Assembly: GCF_003073045.1 (NCBI RefSeq)
Contig: NC_037593.1
Coordinates: forward strand, 1,851,525 to 1,915,524
Origin: Pomacea canaliculata
Lineage: Eukaryota > Mollusca > Gastropoda > Architaenioglossa > Ampullariidae
Length of the DNA stretch: 64,000 bases
Direction: 5' to 3'
Both the position numbers and the translations under genes were made by a program. Below are positions 10,791 through 22,129 of this stretch, piece after piece; within the stretch, counting starts at the first letter, position 1, and each line of letters begins with the position of its first letter. The notes under the pieces are model-generated. The model did no database searches. It was not told the DNA's origin and worked only from the letters and a program-made list of their open reading frames with translations.

Positions 10791-13700
10791 CCACCGCGCG
10801 AGGCGTTTCACCAGCGACGACTCTCGACGCCAGCATCAAGCGGCAATCATCATCGCATCCTGAGAGAACCCACGACACGAGCGCTGAGACAGTCGTCTGC
10901 ACGAAGATGAAGGTGGAGGAGAACCCTGACGACAGCAGCCACTTGTGCGCTTTTCTTCTCTCCAAGGACGTACAGATTTTGGTCACGTGCTCGGATACCG
11001 TCGCTCCCATCGCGCAAAGGAAAGACAACCCGCATGCTTTGTGCACCAACTTCATTTCCAGCGGTTTTGGACCTTGGTGCCAGAACCTGGAGGTCAAGAT
11101 GTCAAGGCGGTGCACGAGTCTCGCGTTGCAGGCGACAAACGCCGTGGCTAAGGAAAAAACGTGCTTGGGGTCAGGGGTCACGTGGAGACGCGGGGCGGGG
11201 ACCAACGCGAGGAACACTAAGACGAAGAGTGGCTTCAACCTCCAACAGCTTCCATGTAAAGACAAGGGTTCAAAAGCTGATGGCGTGTTTGACCGTCGAC
11301 CGAGCTCCACCCCTTGTTCCTACGTGTTCCGACACCACGACGACATCAGCGACTACATCAGCGACTACCGGCTACATCACACACTACAAAGGACTTCCAC
11401 CAGGGACAGATACACTTCTGTCTCTAGTTGTGTCCCTTCAATCTCTCGCCTTCTTAAGGAGAAAAAGCTTTGGTGAGTTTTGAAAATCAGTTTCCAATTT
11501 TTTTCTCTCTCACAACAGACTCAGGCTATGACGAAAAGGGGGTCTGTGTAGTCAAGGCTTGGTCAATTTTTTTTCTTTTCTTTTTCTTTTTTCTTTTACA
11601 CATCTCACACATTATATACGAAATAATTTACGATTACTACAAGGGGCCCAGGTGGTCTCCCATCTCTCTGCTCTCACACACACACACACGACGAGTGATC
11701 GACAAAATTTTTACCTCGCCTTATGATACTTGATGATGACTTGTTTACCTTCCGAATTCCCTTTCAATCTGTTAATCTCCATGTGGTAGCACGTTTGTGT
11801 GCGTGTGTTTCTCGCGCGCGTGTAGTTTGTGTGTGAGTTTAATTACCGCGGGTCTGTAAACACTCGTCAAGCAGACAGACTTGAGATGGAGACCTACACC
11901 GGAACTGCCAGCGCCACCTTGGTCAATCAAGTCAGTCCACGATTCCCATCGACTTTTAGCGACAGCCTTTGATCAAAGCCTAAATATTTGATTTCCTGCA
12001 CAGACACCGGTATTGACCGACACCATACACTACCCACACCTTCAAGACTTTTTCATGTCCAGCTATGATGGATGTGACATTTGCTTGCTTGAGGTCACTG
12101 GCAGGTTCAGTGGGTACATGATTGATGTGACCTTCGCAGTCGTCATTCGGATACTGGATGACGAGGGTCATGTTAGTCTCAATAAACTTTTTAATTGCAC
12201 AGGGAGGGAATTTCAACACAAAGCACCAGTCCCTTGCTTCGTACGATGAGCTCAGGAGCAGATGGTCGTAATTCTGTTTCCCGACTTCCCACACTGGCTT
12301 ACTTCATTTGCTTCTGTAATTTTTTCCACAGGATCGATTGATTTTGAATTGTAGTGAACTACCTTCGGTGATTGTTGTTGTTCAATAGGATGTCGATTGT
12401 CAATATTTTCCTGATTTCACTGACCCTTGTTTTCTTCAGATTTTGTGAAATGTCCATTCCATGTTCGATACTTAGTGTGCGTCCCTGGCGGCACACGACC
12501 AAAGTGTTTACATTGTTCTTCGTTCTGCTTCATGCAATGTGGATACTGTGATGATGATCATCATGATGTCATTTTTTAAGAAAACATTATTTGTACCCAA
12601 CCCATTCATTTAAAAAAAATTACCCCACAAAACCTTTTAACAGCCATAATGGAATGGACAATGACCGTGCCTGCACATGTGTGGGTGGATGGGTGGACAG
12701 CACGATGTTGACACAAATTCGATTCTTATGAAACAGGAAACACGAAGCCTAGAATTTCTAACATTTATTTTGTTGTCTGAGACCTGCTTTCCTCGTCGTC
12801 GTGACGATAAACAGGAGTTTAACGAGGATTTTCTTTTATTTTCACAGCAGATTCACCAGTTCATGTAGCAGTGCGGGCACAGCAAGCACCTCAACCCGGA
12901 GTGACAGTATAGAGAAAAAACGAGGTCTGTTCCTAACCTCGCCCCGGTGAGGGAGAAGACAACCGAGGCCTGACCAGAAGGGGAGGTAAGCGATGTTTCA
13001 GAGTGTCTCCAGGAAAACAAGCATTACCACCATCCACTGCTACCATCGCTCGCTCCATCACCACAGCACCAACAAACGAGGAAATCACAATCGGATCGTC
13101 TCCCTTTCCAAGCTGCACCTTGACAGGTTGACAGCACGCGCTTTTGCACACGGCGCGTGCGATAATCCTACTCTGATCCCAAGGCCTTCCCAGGATATTT
13201 CTCAACAGCTGTATTCTAGTGTATTTCCCTAATCAGCACCGGAAGTGCTGAGTGAACTTTGTGCTACACAATACACAGCAAGTTCAGGTCGCCCTCCCGA
13301 GCTGCCCAGGAAAGCGATTTGTTTAAAATTCAGATTAGGCTTATCTCCCGACTTTGTAGCTACGATAATCGAATGCATGTGTCACCAGTACCTGCTACGC
13401 TAGACACCTTTTTCTCTCAAATTAGTTCACCTAAAAGCCCTTCCTAGCCAACAGGGCGCCCGGTAGTGCAGTGGTTCAACACTAGCTTGTCACCACTGCT
13501 GTCTAAAATCTTGGGTTCAAATCTCCTCTCGGGACAACCTCACACAACCATTATGAACCCTTCCACAACTACAGCACTAACCACTTTGCAATGACCCTGA
13601 TACCAGTGGAATATTCATCTCTTGTATTATATTTTTTACAGGCCAAAGGCTAACAAGGCTGGTGGACCATCGACTGACCAGCCATCAAAAAGCATGGTTC

Positions 13701-13903
13701 AGTGTTTGAACAACAACGGCCCTCCAATGGAAGACGACAACGGACGCCAGCCGAGAGGAACATCACTAACCAGTCAGCAGTCGTCAGGCACAAAGACTAA
13801 TGCCTGGCCACCAAGTGCACGTCCTGGCCTACCTCAGTCTTCCCTAGTCTCCATAAACTTGTTACAACCAAGCCCCGTCGGACGGCGGTCGAGCCGGTCG
13901 TAA
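10778..13903 (+). CDS. Predicted two-exon orphan gene (about 318 aa)
   Basis: Exon A runs 10778-11472 and ends at a consensus donor (CTTTG|GTGAGT) in phase 2. Exon B starts at 13642 after a strong acceptor (ATTTTTTACAG) with exactly the one base needed to complete the Trp codon, and stops at 13901-13903. The protein is Ser/Thr/Asp/Lys-rich with several Cys (for example MKVEENPDDSSHLCAFLLSK from an alternative ATG at 10907) and a Pro/Ser/Gln-rich tail. No domain is recognised. A tRNA-SINE lies in the 2.2-kb intron just before exon B. Two points are odd: a 224-codon frame is open antisense to exon A (10636-11310), and another coding-like frame takes over on the same strand at 13857. The call therefore rests on splice-phase fit and codon composition only. 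Confidence 0.4.
13454..13625 (+). repeat. tRNA-derived SINE, family B, plus orientation
   Basis: The head GGGCGCCCGGTAGTGCAGTG contains an A-box-like TAGTGCAGTGGTTCAACAC and a good B-box, GGGTTCAAATCTC, at about 13514-13526. A copy with the same head and box spacing is present inverted at about 22790-23043 (GGGGTGCCTTAGTAACC, then GGGTTCAAATCTCG). The element ends just before the acceptor of the predicted exon at 13642. Confidence 0.7.
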
Positions 13904-14345
13904 AGCCTGCAAGTTCAGGGGCAAGCAATCCAAGCCGAGAAGTGATGCCTGTGACAAGCTGAAGCAGGACTCTAAGAAGAGGTCACTGAATGAAAACATC
14001 CACCATCCACAGAGAGAGGAGACATCAGACGACGGTGATGAGGAGGGGCGCATGCAGAATGGAAGCAATACTATCGCTCTGGCAACAACGGACAAAAATA
14101 ATTCTCGATGCACGGAGGGTCCTGGGAAGGGAGAGGCTGACCATCCTTACTTAGGTCATAGTTCTTTTCCCGAGGTCACCAAGCATCAGCGATTGAGCTT
14201 GATGCAGATACTTCAGGGCGATGGTGCGAGGGTGGTCCAGAGTGTCACGAAGGGTAGACCGTGCAACAGGGGGGTCGCATCATGTCTGGAGCCCTGCACT
14301 GACTCGTTCTGTTCACGAAAGCTGGCCTCGGTTGCAGGTGACTGA
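13857..14345 (+). CDS. Unrecognised coding-like open frame
   Basis: This frame is open for 162 codons and lies one base out of register with the end of the preceding predicted exon. It reads as a basic, then acidic disordered segment (APSDGGRAGRKACKFRGKQS, later REETSDDGDEEGR) and ends with a Cys-containing stretch. No domain is recognised. It may be a separate exon, an alternative frame of the same gene, or a continuation disrupted by an indel in the assembly or in the gene. It stops just past a possible acceptor (GGTTGCAG) at 14337, where the next frame takes over. Confidence 0.3.
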   Translation, partial: TCYNQAPSDGGRAGRKACKFRGKQSKPRSDACDKLKQDSKKRSLNENIHHPQREETSDDGDEEGRMQNGSNTIALATTDKNNSRCTEGPGKGEADHPYLGHSSFPEVTKHQRLSLMQILQGDGARVVQSVTKGRPCNRGVASCLEPCTDSFCSRKLASVAGD

Positions 14346-14946
14346 CCCCTCAAAAGTAAAGAACACACCCGAAAATATTGCCAGCCAGCTCCACGACTGG
14401 CTGCGTCTTGGTCAATGCGTGAGTTTTCCTGAGCTACGATTGTCCAAAGCCCCAGATCACGGCGTCACTTCCGGTGAGGTTTCTGACATGACCAGGAGAC
14501 ATAAACGCAATCGTGCAGGTGTGTGTGAGGAGGGACTGTGGGGAGGGAGGGACTGGGTGGCCCACACTCAAGCAGACGTGGCCAATGAGGTGACCGTCAG
14601 CGAAGAATCCCGAAACAAAGCAACATCAGACGGCGACAGAGGGGCCCACGGTCCTTTGAGCGTCAGTACAAGCGACCACAAGCATACAACACAGAAAGCA
14701 GGTGTCGACAGAGGCGGAAAATGGAGGCAGAGGGACAGAAGCAACGCCAAGGGACGAACCTTCGACCATCTGCGAGCCATGGGCAGAGCGGCATCGTCGC
14801 AGAACACACCGTTAAGCGTGGTTGCGCGATCCCTCGGTGTAGGTCAGGCGCGCAACAGGGAGCAACGCACGACTGGCAGTGTCCACCTCGACTTCCGGGT
14901 GTCCAAAGAAGCTGTGCAGAAGACGGTGGCAGAGGTGACCACGTGA
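14337..14946 (+). CDS. Unrecognised coding-like open frame, possible exon
   Basis: Open from the possible acceptor GGCCTCGGTTGCAG at 14337 to a stop at 14944-14946, about 203 codons. It begins VTDPSKVKNTPENIASQLHD and becomes polar and Arg/Lys/Ser/Thr-rich, as expected for a disordered nuclear or cytoplasmic protein. No known domain is seen. It continues the series of plus-strand open frames from 10778, so it may belong to the same transcript. Possible donor sites near its end are weak (CCAC|GTGACT). Confidence 0.3.
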
Positions 14947-16842
14947 CTAAAGCACGTGCGGCTTGCGGGTGCGGAATCGAGCAGCTTGACTGGTGACTGC
15001 GCGTTGAGGCTGCTCTACCACAGCGGGCAGAACAAGAATTTTCACTGCGTTTGATTTTTTAAAATGATTCTGTAATTGTTCATTGGTCTACGCATTTTTT
15101 AAATAATTTTTTCCTCCAAAGCGCGCGCGTGTGTGTGTGCTAGCTCGACGTATATGCATAAGATATCGTTAGGGTCAGGGTCTTAATGTAGGTTTTTATT
15201 TTGAACAGACTGAGCAGAAAAACAATCGAGCTCAAGGTTTGTTGAGCTGGCAACTGCGGTCTGTTATTCACGCATGCGTAGAACAGGTCAGTAACAGAAG
15301 TAATATTAAAAAAAAAGTCAGGGCTCTTATCTCAGGTGGATTTTCTCAGACGCGAATATTTTCGTTGCTGCTTCATTTATTTTCCACAGTCACGAATCAA
15401 CAAAAGTCAGTATATGAGCAAATGAGTTTCAAGTAGTCACGTACGTTTACAAGCCGCAGGTTTTATTTTTAAACTGATGTAAAAAAACAAACAAAAAACA
15501 AAAAACTTGTCACTCAGTTCATTAAACGCAGTTCATTGACGGTATACAACTGCACGACTGCTGATTATCTGAGAGAGATAAAATCACAATAGAGAGGGAA
15601 TCCATAGAAACGACTCCTCCCTTCGTCCATTCAAGACGACCGACCGCCCGACACCGACAACTCCACTCATAATCAGTGCCCGCCGCCATAAAAACTTCAA
15701 GAATACTTCAGAAACCGCCATAATAGCAGGAATAACTGGTCTTCTAGCACTTTGGTCCAAATCTTTTCGGAGGATGTATATACCCCGCAGATTTTTTTCC
15801 CCGTCCACTGCACAACACATTTTTCCACTCTATCTAGTTCCAAAACTATCCACAAAAAATAAACAAATAAAAATAAAAGTCACCACTAGACAGATAACAT
15901 CAAGCTACCACTACGACCGAATCTCAACATTCATTTCCCTAACCCCTGTGTAGGCCGAAGGTGCTTTTTGTTGCAGGACCATTGATATCAAATTTCATTC
16001 ACAGAGTTCGGAGTGTGAAGTAAGTCACGTGACCTATACCCACTAGTGAAGTGTTGGTGTCCCCCACATTTATCTAGTGCCTATGTCTGACATCAGACGG
16101 ACCGACACATCACGTGCAGCACGTGCAGCTAGTTACAGAGAGTGACACCAGTGTGCGGGACATGGTGACCACACAGAACTGTCATACAGGACAGTACGAA
16201 CGACAACTGTCGTGATGAAAGCTAGACCTGGCATTACGGGTATGTTGTCTATGGCAAACAAACAAAACAACATAGGATTGGAGGTGTAGGTCAGACGGTG
16301 CAGAAAGCTCAGCCAAAGACAGTGCAGATGAAGATGCATACATGTCTGCCGATACCCAGAGAAAGATTTAATGACCTCGAGTCCAGGCTGTGACAATATT
16401 TTAAGAAATCTTTACATCTGTGAAGGCTTCAAACAAAAAAAAAACAAAAAAAAATTGACATACACTCTGCAACATCTGCTGGAAACTTAAGGATATCCAT
16501 GAGCTGAAACTTTCTTTCTGCTGTCTCCTTCACTGATCTCTTGCTCAGATGCTATCACCTGCTTGAAGTTTTTGATCATCAAGTTCTCCGACCTCGCTCG
16601 GTCTCACGCTCTCTCTAGGTCCCCCGTTGATTGAGGGTGTGTGTGTGCAGTCCCCCACACAGAGAAGCCTTCTTCGTGACGACGGTCGTGGGAAGTGTGT
16701 TGGGGGCGCAGCGAGGAGAGAAAACTAATTAAGTTTGCTTCCCTGGCGACCAGACAACGGCTTCAACTCTGCACAGACCCTCACTTTACTTTTTTTGACC
16801 GACTCCCCATGGCAATGTCTCGTTTTTCTGTGCGAGAAGTTT
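14947..16842. other. No recognised gene
   Basis: Contains a GC/GT microsatellite (GCGCGCGCGTGTGTGTGTG) at about 15121-15139, A-rich runs near 15481-15506 and 16435-16454, and only short, overlapping frames. Confidence 0.45.
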
Positions 16843-18874
16843 TCAATGGCGACGAATAACACTCTCCATTCCAAGTTCTGGCCTCCTTTGTGTCTTTGTC
16901 TGTCTGCTCGGGGTTAATGAGAAATAGCAAATAGCACCCGATCGCGGTGAGTTTTCTAGACTAGGGGTACTTTTTAAAACCAAGGGCCGACGCACGACTG
17001 GAGCCTTGACAGCACCCAAAACAAGCCTCCTTCTTTCAGAATTGAGCCGGAAGTTGAGAGAGGACCTCGACCTCATCGGCGTCTTTGGCGTATGCAGGCA
17101 CAAGGGTGAGATTAGCAGTGGGTCGGGCGTGGATGTTGTTGTCCCAGGTACGATGTAAGATGCACGCACGTTCAACTCGAGTTTCGGCAAACTACATTCA
17201 CCTGTGGAAGGCGAGGAACCATTCTTGACAGGCATGTGTAAGAGCGCCTTGGGCACGACAGATTTATCCACGGCCGGCGATGAGATGAAAGGATTGGTAG
17301 AGAGAGATTTGCGGGTAGACGAACAGATCTTTCGTGAAGCACCAACTACATGCTTGTTTGGTAAAATGAATCTCGCTTTAATAGGTGAAGACAATTTCTC
17401 TGCATTGGTACAGGCATCCACCTCATGGGTTTTATTGGCGCAGAGTCTTGGAGGCAAACTCGCAGTACGTTCCAGTGCACATCTTATTAAGGTGCTATTC
17501 GTCAACGTGGGGTGGGCGTCACCGGAAGTGACAGCAGCAACTGGACAATCCGAGATGTTCGTGGAAGACAACCTCATCACTGACTTCACTGCGGACTTCC
17601 TGATCGGACCATCATGCTTCCACCTATTACAAGCAGCTGCAACCATCTTCTTTGGATTTGATGCATTTTTTTCAAGAGCCGCTTGTTTGTCGTCTGTAGC
17701 GCTCTCATCGCCCTGAAAGATTTGACAAATGATACTCCTGCGATTGCTAGCAGATTTATCAGAACCTAACTCTAGCTCCAACTTTTTATCTGGATTCTCG
17801 TTTTTGTCATGTGTTCCATCCGGCGATGGCTTGGGTCCTAACCTTTTTTTCTCCTTCGAGAACCAGTTGATTTCAGAAAATCTATTGGCGTGCGTCCCAT
17901 GACCTGCGATCCACAGATCATTCTCTCTCGTACGGGCAGAACCTGAGTGACCGCTGGCTGATTTCCCTTCATAACCAGTCAGTTCGGCAAATTCGAATGA
18001 GACATTTTTGCTACCTGTCTCGGGTACATTTGAGTCTTCTGGAAGACCTATTGACCAAATGTTATCAGGTGAATTTTGATGCTGGAAGCTAATGCAGTCT
18101 TGATAATCCCATTTGTCTGTGTGTGAAACTGGGTGAACAGCCCTGGCATCATCTACTGGATGAGGACTGTGTTGTGGAGACGCTGGTGTACTCTGATCAC
18201 CCGCCGTCTGTCTCTTCGCTTGTGAGACGATGCACCGAAGCAGTTGACACTGACACCGACCATCTCCTGTAGAATAAAAACGCAGCTCCGAGTTTTGCAT
18301 CAAGTCGTTTGCAAATCCGAAGACTGGTTCTTCCATAACTTTCTGAAAGTCTTTCTTCATGCCGAGCAAGGCTCCATCTTCCCCCTTGTCCTGGGAAATC
18401 TTTGTGATATCAGAGTTATCGTCTCTTTCTACGTTGTCTCCCTTGTCATCGCCAGCCCGAGGAACGTGTGCGACATGCCGGCACCTGACTGCCTCGCGCC
18501 TCCTCTGCCGGTGGGTCAGCGCTTCCCGCAGGCGGCAGAACTTCTGGTACTGACCCCACGACTGACTCCACGACCTGGACACTCCGCGGCGGTGTGGCGA
18601 TGACGTCAAAATCGCTGGTGGCGTCACTGCTCGCGGTGCTGGCGTCTGGGAAAGACTGACGTCAGCACAGCTCAGTAGCAGAGCCTCGGTCAGGCACGAG
18701 GGAGCACGCGCAAGGACGAACGGGGTAGTGACCGTAGTGGGGGTCGTGGTGGAGACTGTGATGCTGGTGATGGTGGTGGTGGCGGTGGCTGTGGCGGTGG
18801 TGGTGGTTTTGCTCGTTTTGATTTCTGGAAGCGTTGCAGTAGCTGCAGGGCGTGCCGGGGTGTGTGCTGGTTTC
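16843..18874 (-). CDS. Large orphan exon (about 677 codons), unrecognised protein
   Basis: This is the longest open frame in the window. It starts on the minus strand at an acceptor with a clear pyrimidine tract (CTACCTTTATTGTAG|GAAACC); the first base completes a codon, so the preceding intron is phase 2. It is therefore an internal-to-terminal exon, and the apparent upstream ATG at 18897 lies in the intron. The exon ends with a stop at 16843-16845. The N-terminal part is Thr/Ala low complexity (a TATATATTTITSITV-like run), followed by a basic patch (RQRRREAVRCRH). A long polar, Ser/Lys/Asp-rich region follows, with scattered aromatic motifs such as ENDLWIAGHG and EINWFSKEKKR, and it ends with basic segments (RSRSSLNFRLNSERRR). 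Composition suggests a disordered regulatory or nuclear protein. No family is recognised and the upstream exons are not identified. Confidence 0.65.
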
Positions 18875-19299
18875 CTACAATAAAGGTAGATAAACAAAAA
18901 ACTTCCTTAAACTAAACAAACATCACTACAAAAATTAAAACAACAATAACAACAAGCTTCTCGGATATCACGATGCCATAATTCTTACCTGAAAGAAAGA
19001 AGATTACGTCATCACTACTAGAAAGTTAGTCACATAATTTTACAAATATTAGCAATGTCTAATTTTACTGTATGTAATATAAATATTTAATATTTTCAAT
19101 ATAAATAAATAAATATCTCTACCCTAGCTAGTCCTAAACTCTAGCCTAGAACCCTAATAATGGAATCGTACCCGATACCTCTGTGCACACCCATCATTTT
19201 TGTAATTCCACGCTACTGCCAGAGCTGTCAACACGGCGTCGTGTCATCGGAGAAATGTATTTGATGATGGTGATGAAGAAATGATGATGATGACGATTT
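18875..19299. other. Intronic or intergenic AT-rich spacer
   Basis: AT-rich sequence upstream of the large minus-strand exon, with short ATG-rich simple sequence (GATGATGGTGATGAAG near 19263-19278). No gene is seen. Confidence 0.45.
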
Positions 19300-20620
19300 T
19301 TGTTGCGCATTTCCTTGCATGGGAGTAAGCTCAGTGACCTTGCCCACCCAGTCTTCAATCTTCCTTTTGTATCTAAGACTCAGGAGAAAGTTGTCCTTCA
19401 CCAGCCATTACAACATTTCGTCATGCACAGTGTCTTTGAGCCATTCCAGTTGACTAAGACTCTGATGCGGATGGTGAATGGCTTCTTATCTTCTCGTGAT
19501 CGTAGCCACATATCAGTCCTGTCTATGCTCGATCTATCGGCCACATTGTCCTTCAGCGGCTTCATGCGAACTTCGGCCTCTCCAACACAGTCCTTGGCTG
19601 GTTCCACTCCTATCTGCTTGCACCCAGTCTGTGCCCAGGGTTTTGCACCAAAACCTGCCGCTGTGCTGTATGGGGTGTCTCGGGGTTCAGTTCTTGAGCC
19701 TCTCCTGTTCTCTGCCCAAGACCATCCACATATATGCCGATGACACTTAACTCCTGACATCTGGTCCAGCTTGCCGACTCCACAGACTGTCTGCTAGCAC
19801 TCAGAGAACTCTGTATTTTATCAAACACTGGATGTTGATACACCTCAATGAGAAAAAAAAAAAAAAAATAAAATAAAGTCATGCCGATGGCCTTCGAACC
19901 TATGCTTAAATGTCTAACTTCGTCCACATCACTCACTTTATCTGGATCCGAATTTCCACCTTTTCAGTCTATCAGGAACTTCAGTCTGCAAGTCCATTTT
20001 TCTCGCACTGCGTAGGATCAACCGCTTTAGATATCTCCTCTCTGTTGCTTCCACCATGCAGCTTATGTCTGCATTTGTATTGTCCACACTCGACTATTGT
20101 AACTTTGTCATCGTTTATCTCCCCAACTGTCTGCTTGACAAGCTCCAGACAACTCATAACAATCCTGCGTGCATTGTATTCGGCGAGGGAAGGCTGATCG
20201 TCTCACCACTTCTGTGCCATCTGCACTGGCTGCCACTTCCAATTCAAGATCGCCATACGTTGCTATCGTGGTGTTCAGGGCCTAATCCCGATCAGTTTTG
20301 TCTGAGCTTACTAGTCTGGCAGGTCACTTCGCTCTGCCCACGTATCATTATCTTTGGCTGGATTGCCTTGCCTCTATGTTTCTGTCTGGACTCAGAACCT
20401 CTTTCTAAAATGTCTGCTGCAATCTAACGTGGCTGTTCCTTTCTCCATCTTACTCCTATATCTGCTTCTTTCGTGTTCGTGGCATTCTCACTCTTTTGTG
20501 TGTGTGTGCGTGTGTGCCTGATTGGCATACCCTTCTCTGTCATACGGCATCACTACCTACTGCCCTTTGTAAAGAGCATTGAGCTCGCGTCAATGTAAGG
20601 AAATGCGCTATATAAATCCT

Positions 20621-20659
<39 letters not shown>

Positions 20660-20660
20660 G
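19300..20660 (+). mobile_element. Degenerate L2/CR1-like LINE, RT and 3' end
   Basis: Pieces of reverse transcriptase are readable in more than one frame. An LDLSAAFD-like box appears as LDLSATLS near 19530, then a RGSVLEPLLF-like segment, then the catalytic-loop motif HIYADDT ending at about 19742. Downstream is a C-terminal RT region (HLHWLPLPIQDRH near 20210-20250). The 3' end has the classic L2-type AAATGCGCTATATAAAT tail followed by (TTG)n. Several stops and frameshifts make it dead. It is oriented opposite to the adjacent orphan exon at 16843-18874 and may sit in its intron. Confidence 0.8.
20622..20660. repeat. (TTG)n microsatellite at LINE 3' end
   Basis: About 13 tandem TTG units immediately after the GCGCTATATAAATCCTA tail of the LINE. 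This is the 3'-terminal simple repeat typical of L2/CR1-like elements. Confidence 0.9.
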
Positions 20661-20989
20661 ATGACTTGCATGCGTCATTGTTACACATGCTACGATTGTA
20701 TTATGCATTGTCAAATCTGTGTGAAATCCCGCATTCAAGAAGAGTTCTATGCCGATAATTGTGATGATCCGAGTACCTGCTTTGCTCTTGTGCTGTGTTC
20801 AAGCCGGAAGTCGACTGGAGTGTATCATCCGAGTGTAAAAGGTCGGCGCATGCGCGGCCAGCGTGGCTCACGGTGTGGTGGTAGCGGTAGTGCTGCATGT
20901 GCAGGTGGTAGTCCTCGTAATGATGGAACACGAAGTTGTCTGAAAGTTAAACACGGATGACCACAAACTAAATAGGGAAGCTGGACAGA

Positions 20990-21460
20990 GGGAGACGGGG
21001 GATATGGGGGAGTAAGAGAGACGTTGATTTCCTCCTTACGTGGTATATCACTATCATTATCATCATTTGACTCGTCGTTTATTGACTCACCATTAATGTC
21101 CCCGTTGTCACCCGACGACAGCCCCGCCCCCTTGCTGATCCTGCCGTTCCTCTGTTGCTGCTTCTCTGTCCTGGCTGCCTTCTGTTCTATATTCCGCTTC
21201 CTGTCCTTCCCCCGGGCTTGCCACCCGCACAAAGCGCCAGTTCCGGATGTGACGTCAGCATGCGCCTGACCTGTACGGAAGCCGCCGTCAGCCAACGAGG
21301 CCAAGAGCAGGGCGTGAGAGGCATTGTGGGACTTGGAGTGAAACTCTTGCCGAGGTTGACAGGAGAGTTCGCCACACGCACCATCTCTAGCTTGTCGCGA
21401 GACGCTGGTCACAGTGGTCACGTGCCAGTCTCTTGGCGGGACAGATTTGTGGATGTCCAT
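20990..21460 (-). CDS. Coding-like minus-strand segment, unrecognised
   Basis: Part of a 211-codon minus-strand frame (20825-21460). It contains a basic helix-like stretch (GKDRKRNIEQKAARTEKQQQ) followed by an acidic Asn/Asp/Ser-rich stretch (INDESNDDNDSDIPRKEE) and then Pro-rich sequence. It is on the same strand as the large exon at 16843-18874 and could be one of its upstream exons. However, the two good donors inside it (CCAC|GTAAGG and AATG|GTGAGT) are phase 1 and do not fit that phase-2 acceptor, so an extra exon or another gene is needed. No domain is recognised. Confidence 0.3.
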
Positions 21461-21539
21461 GGCACACAGACTCTAGTTATTCTGTCAGATAAACAAGTGC
21501 CACCCAACTCCTACAACAGATTGTGAATTGTCACACAAA

Positions 21540-22129
21540 AATTAGTCTTACATAAACAGCACTGGTAATTTCCACATACCAATACCAATATTTACCAGAC
21601 TGAGACCAAATCGTAATTGTCACGGCGACTAAACACCACAATGGTGATAATGTCTACACACATTTATAGCTACTCCAAGGTTGTCTAGAGAAAAGATTAT
21701 TACTATTATTCCATTAATTAATGTCAATCATTTGATTTATAGCAGTTGTTACTCGTGGACAGTAAGAAATTTAGCGAGTCTTTGAAAAGCCGTCATGTCT
21801 GTTATGTTTGCGGATCGCACATCGTCAGAAGTGTATTAGTCACAACACAAGATATGAACTACTGTATCATTTTAAATGGGTTCAAGTGTTGGATTAATCA
21901 TTCCTTGATAGCATGTGAGATCTGTTGGGAAGTCTTCCTATCATTCAATTTGTCGGCTATTTTTTTAAAGTTTTCGCTTCTTTCCATCAAGTTTGTACTC
22001 ATCTTGCGAAATAGGATCCAAACTGCAAATGTTGCATAAAATTCTTACCAAAAAGCAAACTGGAATCTCGCCTTCCACAATACTAAGCTCCACTTCTCGT
22101 TATAATTATGTCTTTAATCAATTTCGCAG
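21540..22129. other. AT-rich spacer
   Basis: AT-rich and stop-rich sequence between two coding-like blocks of opposite orientation. No gene is seen. Confidence 0.4.

Noticed and set aside
10636-11310. 224-codon minus-strand hydrophobic ORF
   Set aside because: Starts at GTG, has no supporting splice signals and mirrors a plus-strand exon candidate with a consensus donor. Kept as a finding, not as a gene.
17204-17716. 170-codon plus-strand ORF
   Set aside because: Antisense shadow of the 677-codon minus-strand exon at 16843-18874.
21155-21526. 123-codon plus-strand ORF
   Set aside because: Antisense shadow of the coding-like minus-strand segment at 20990-21460; leucine/proline/cysteine-rich mirror composition.
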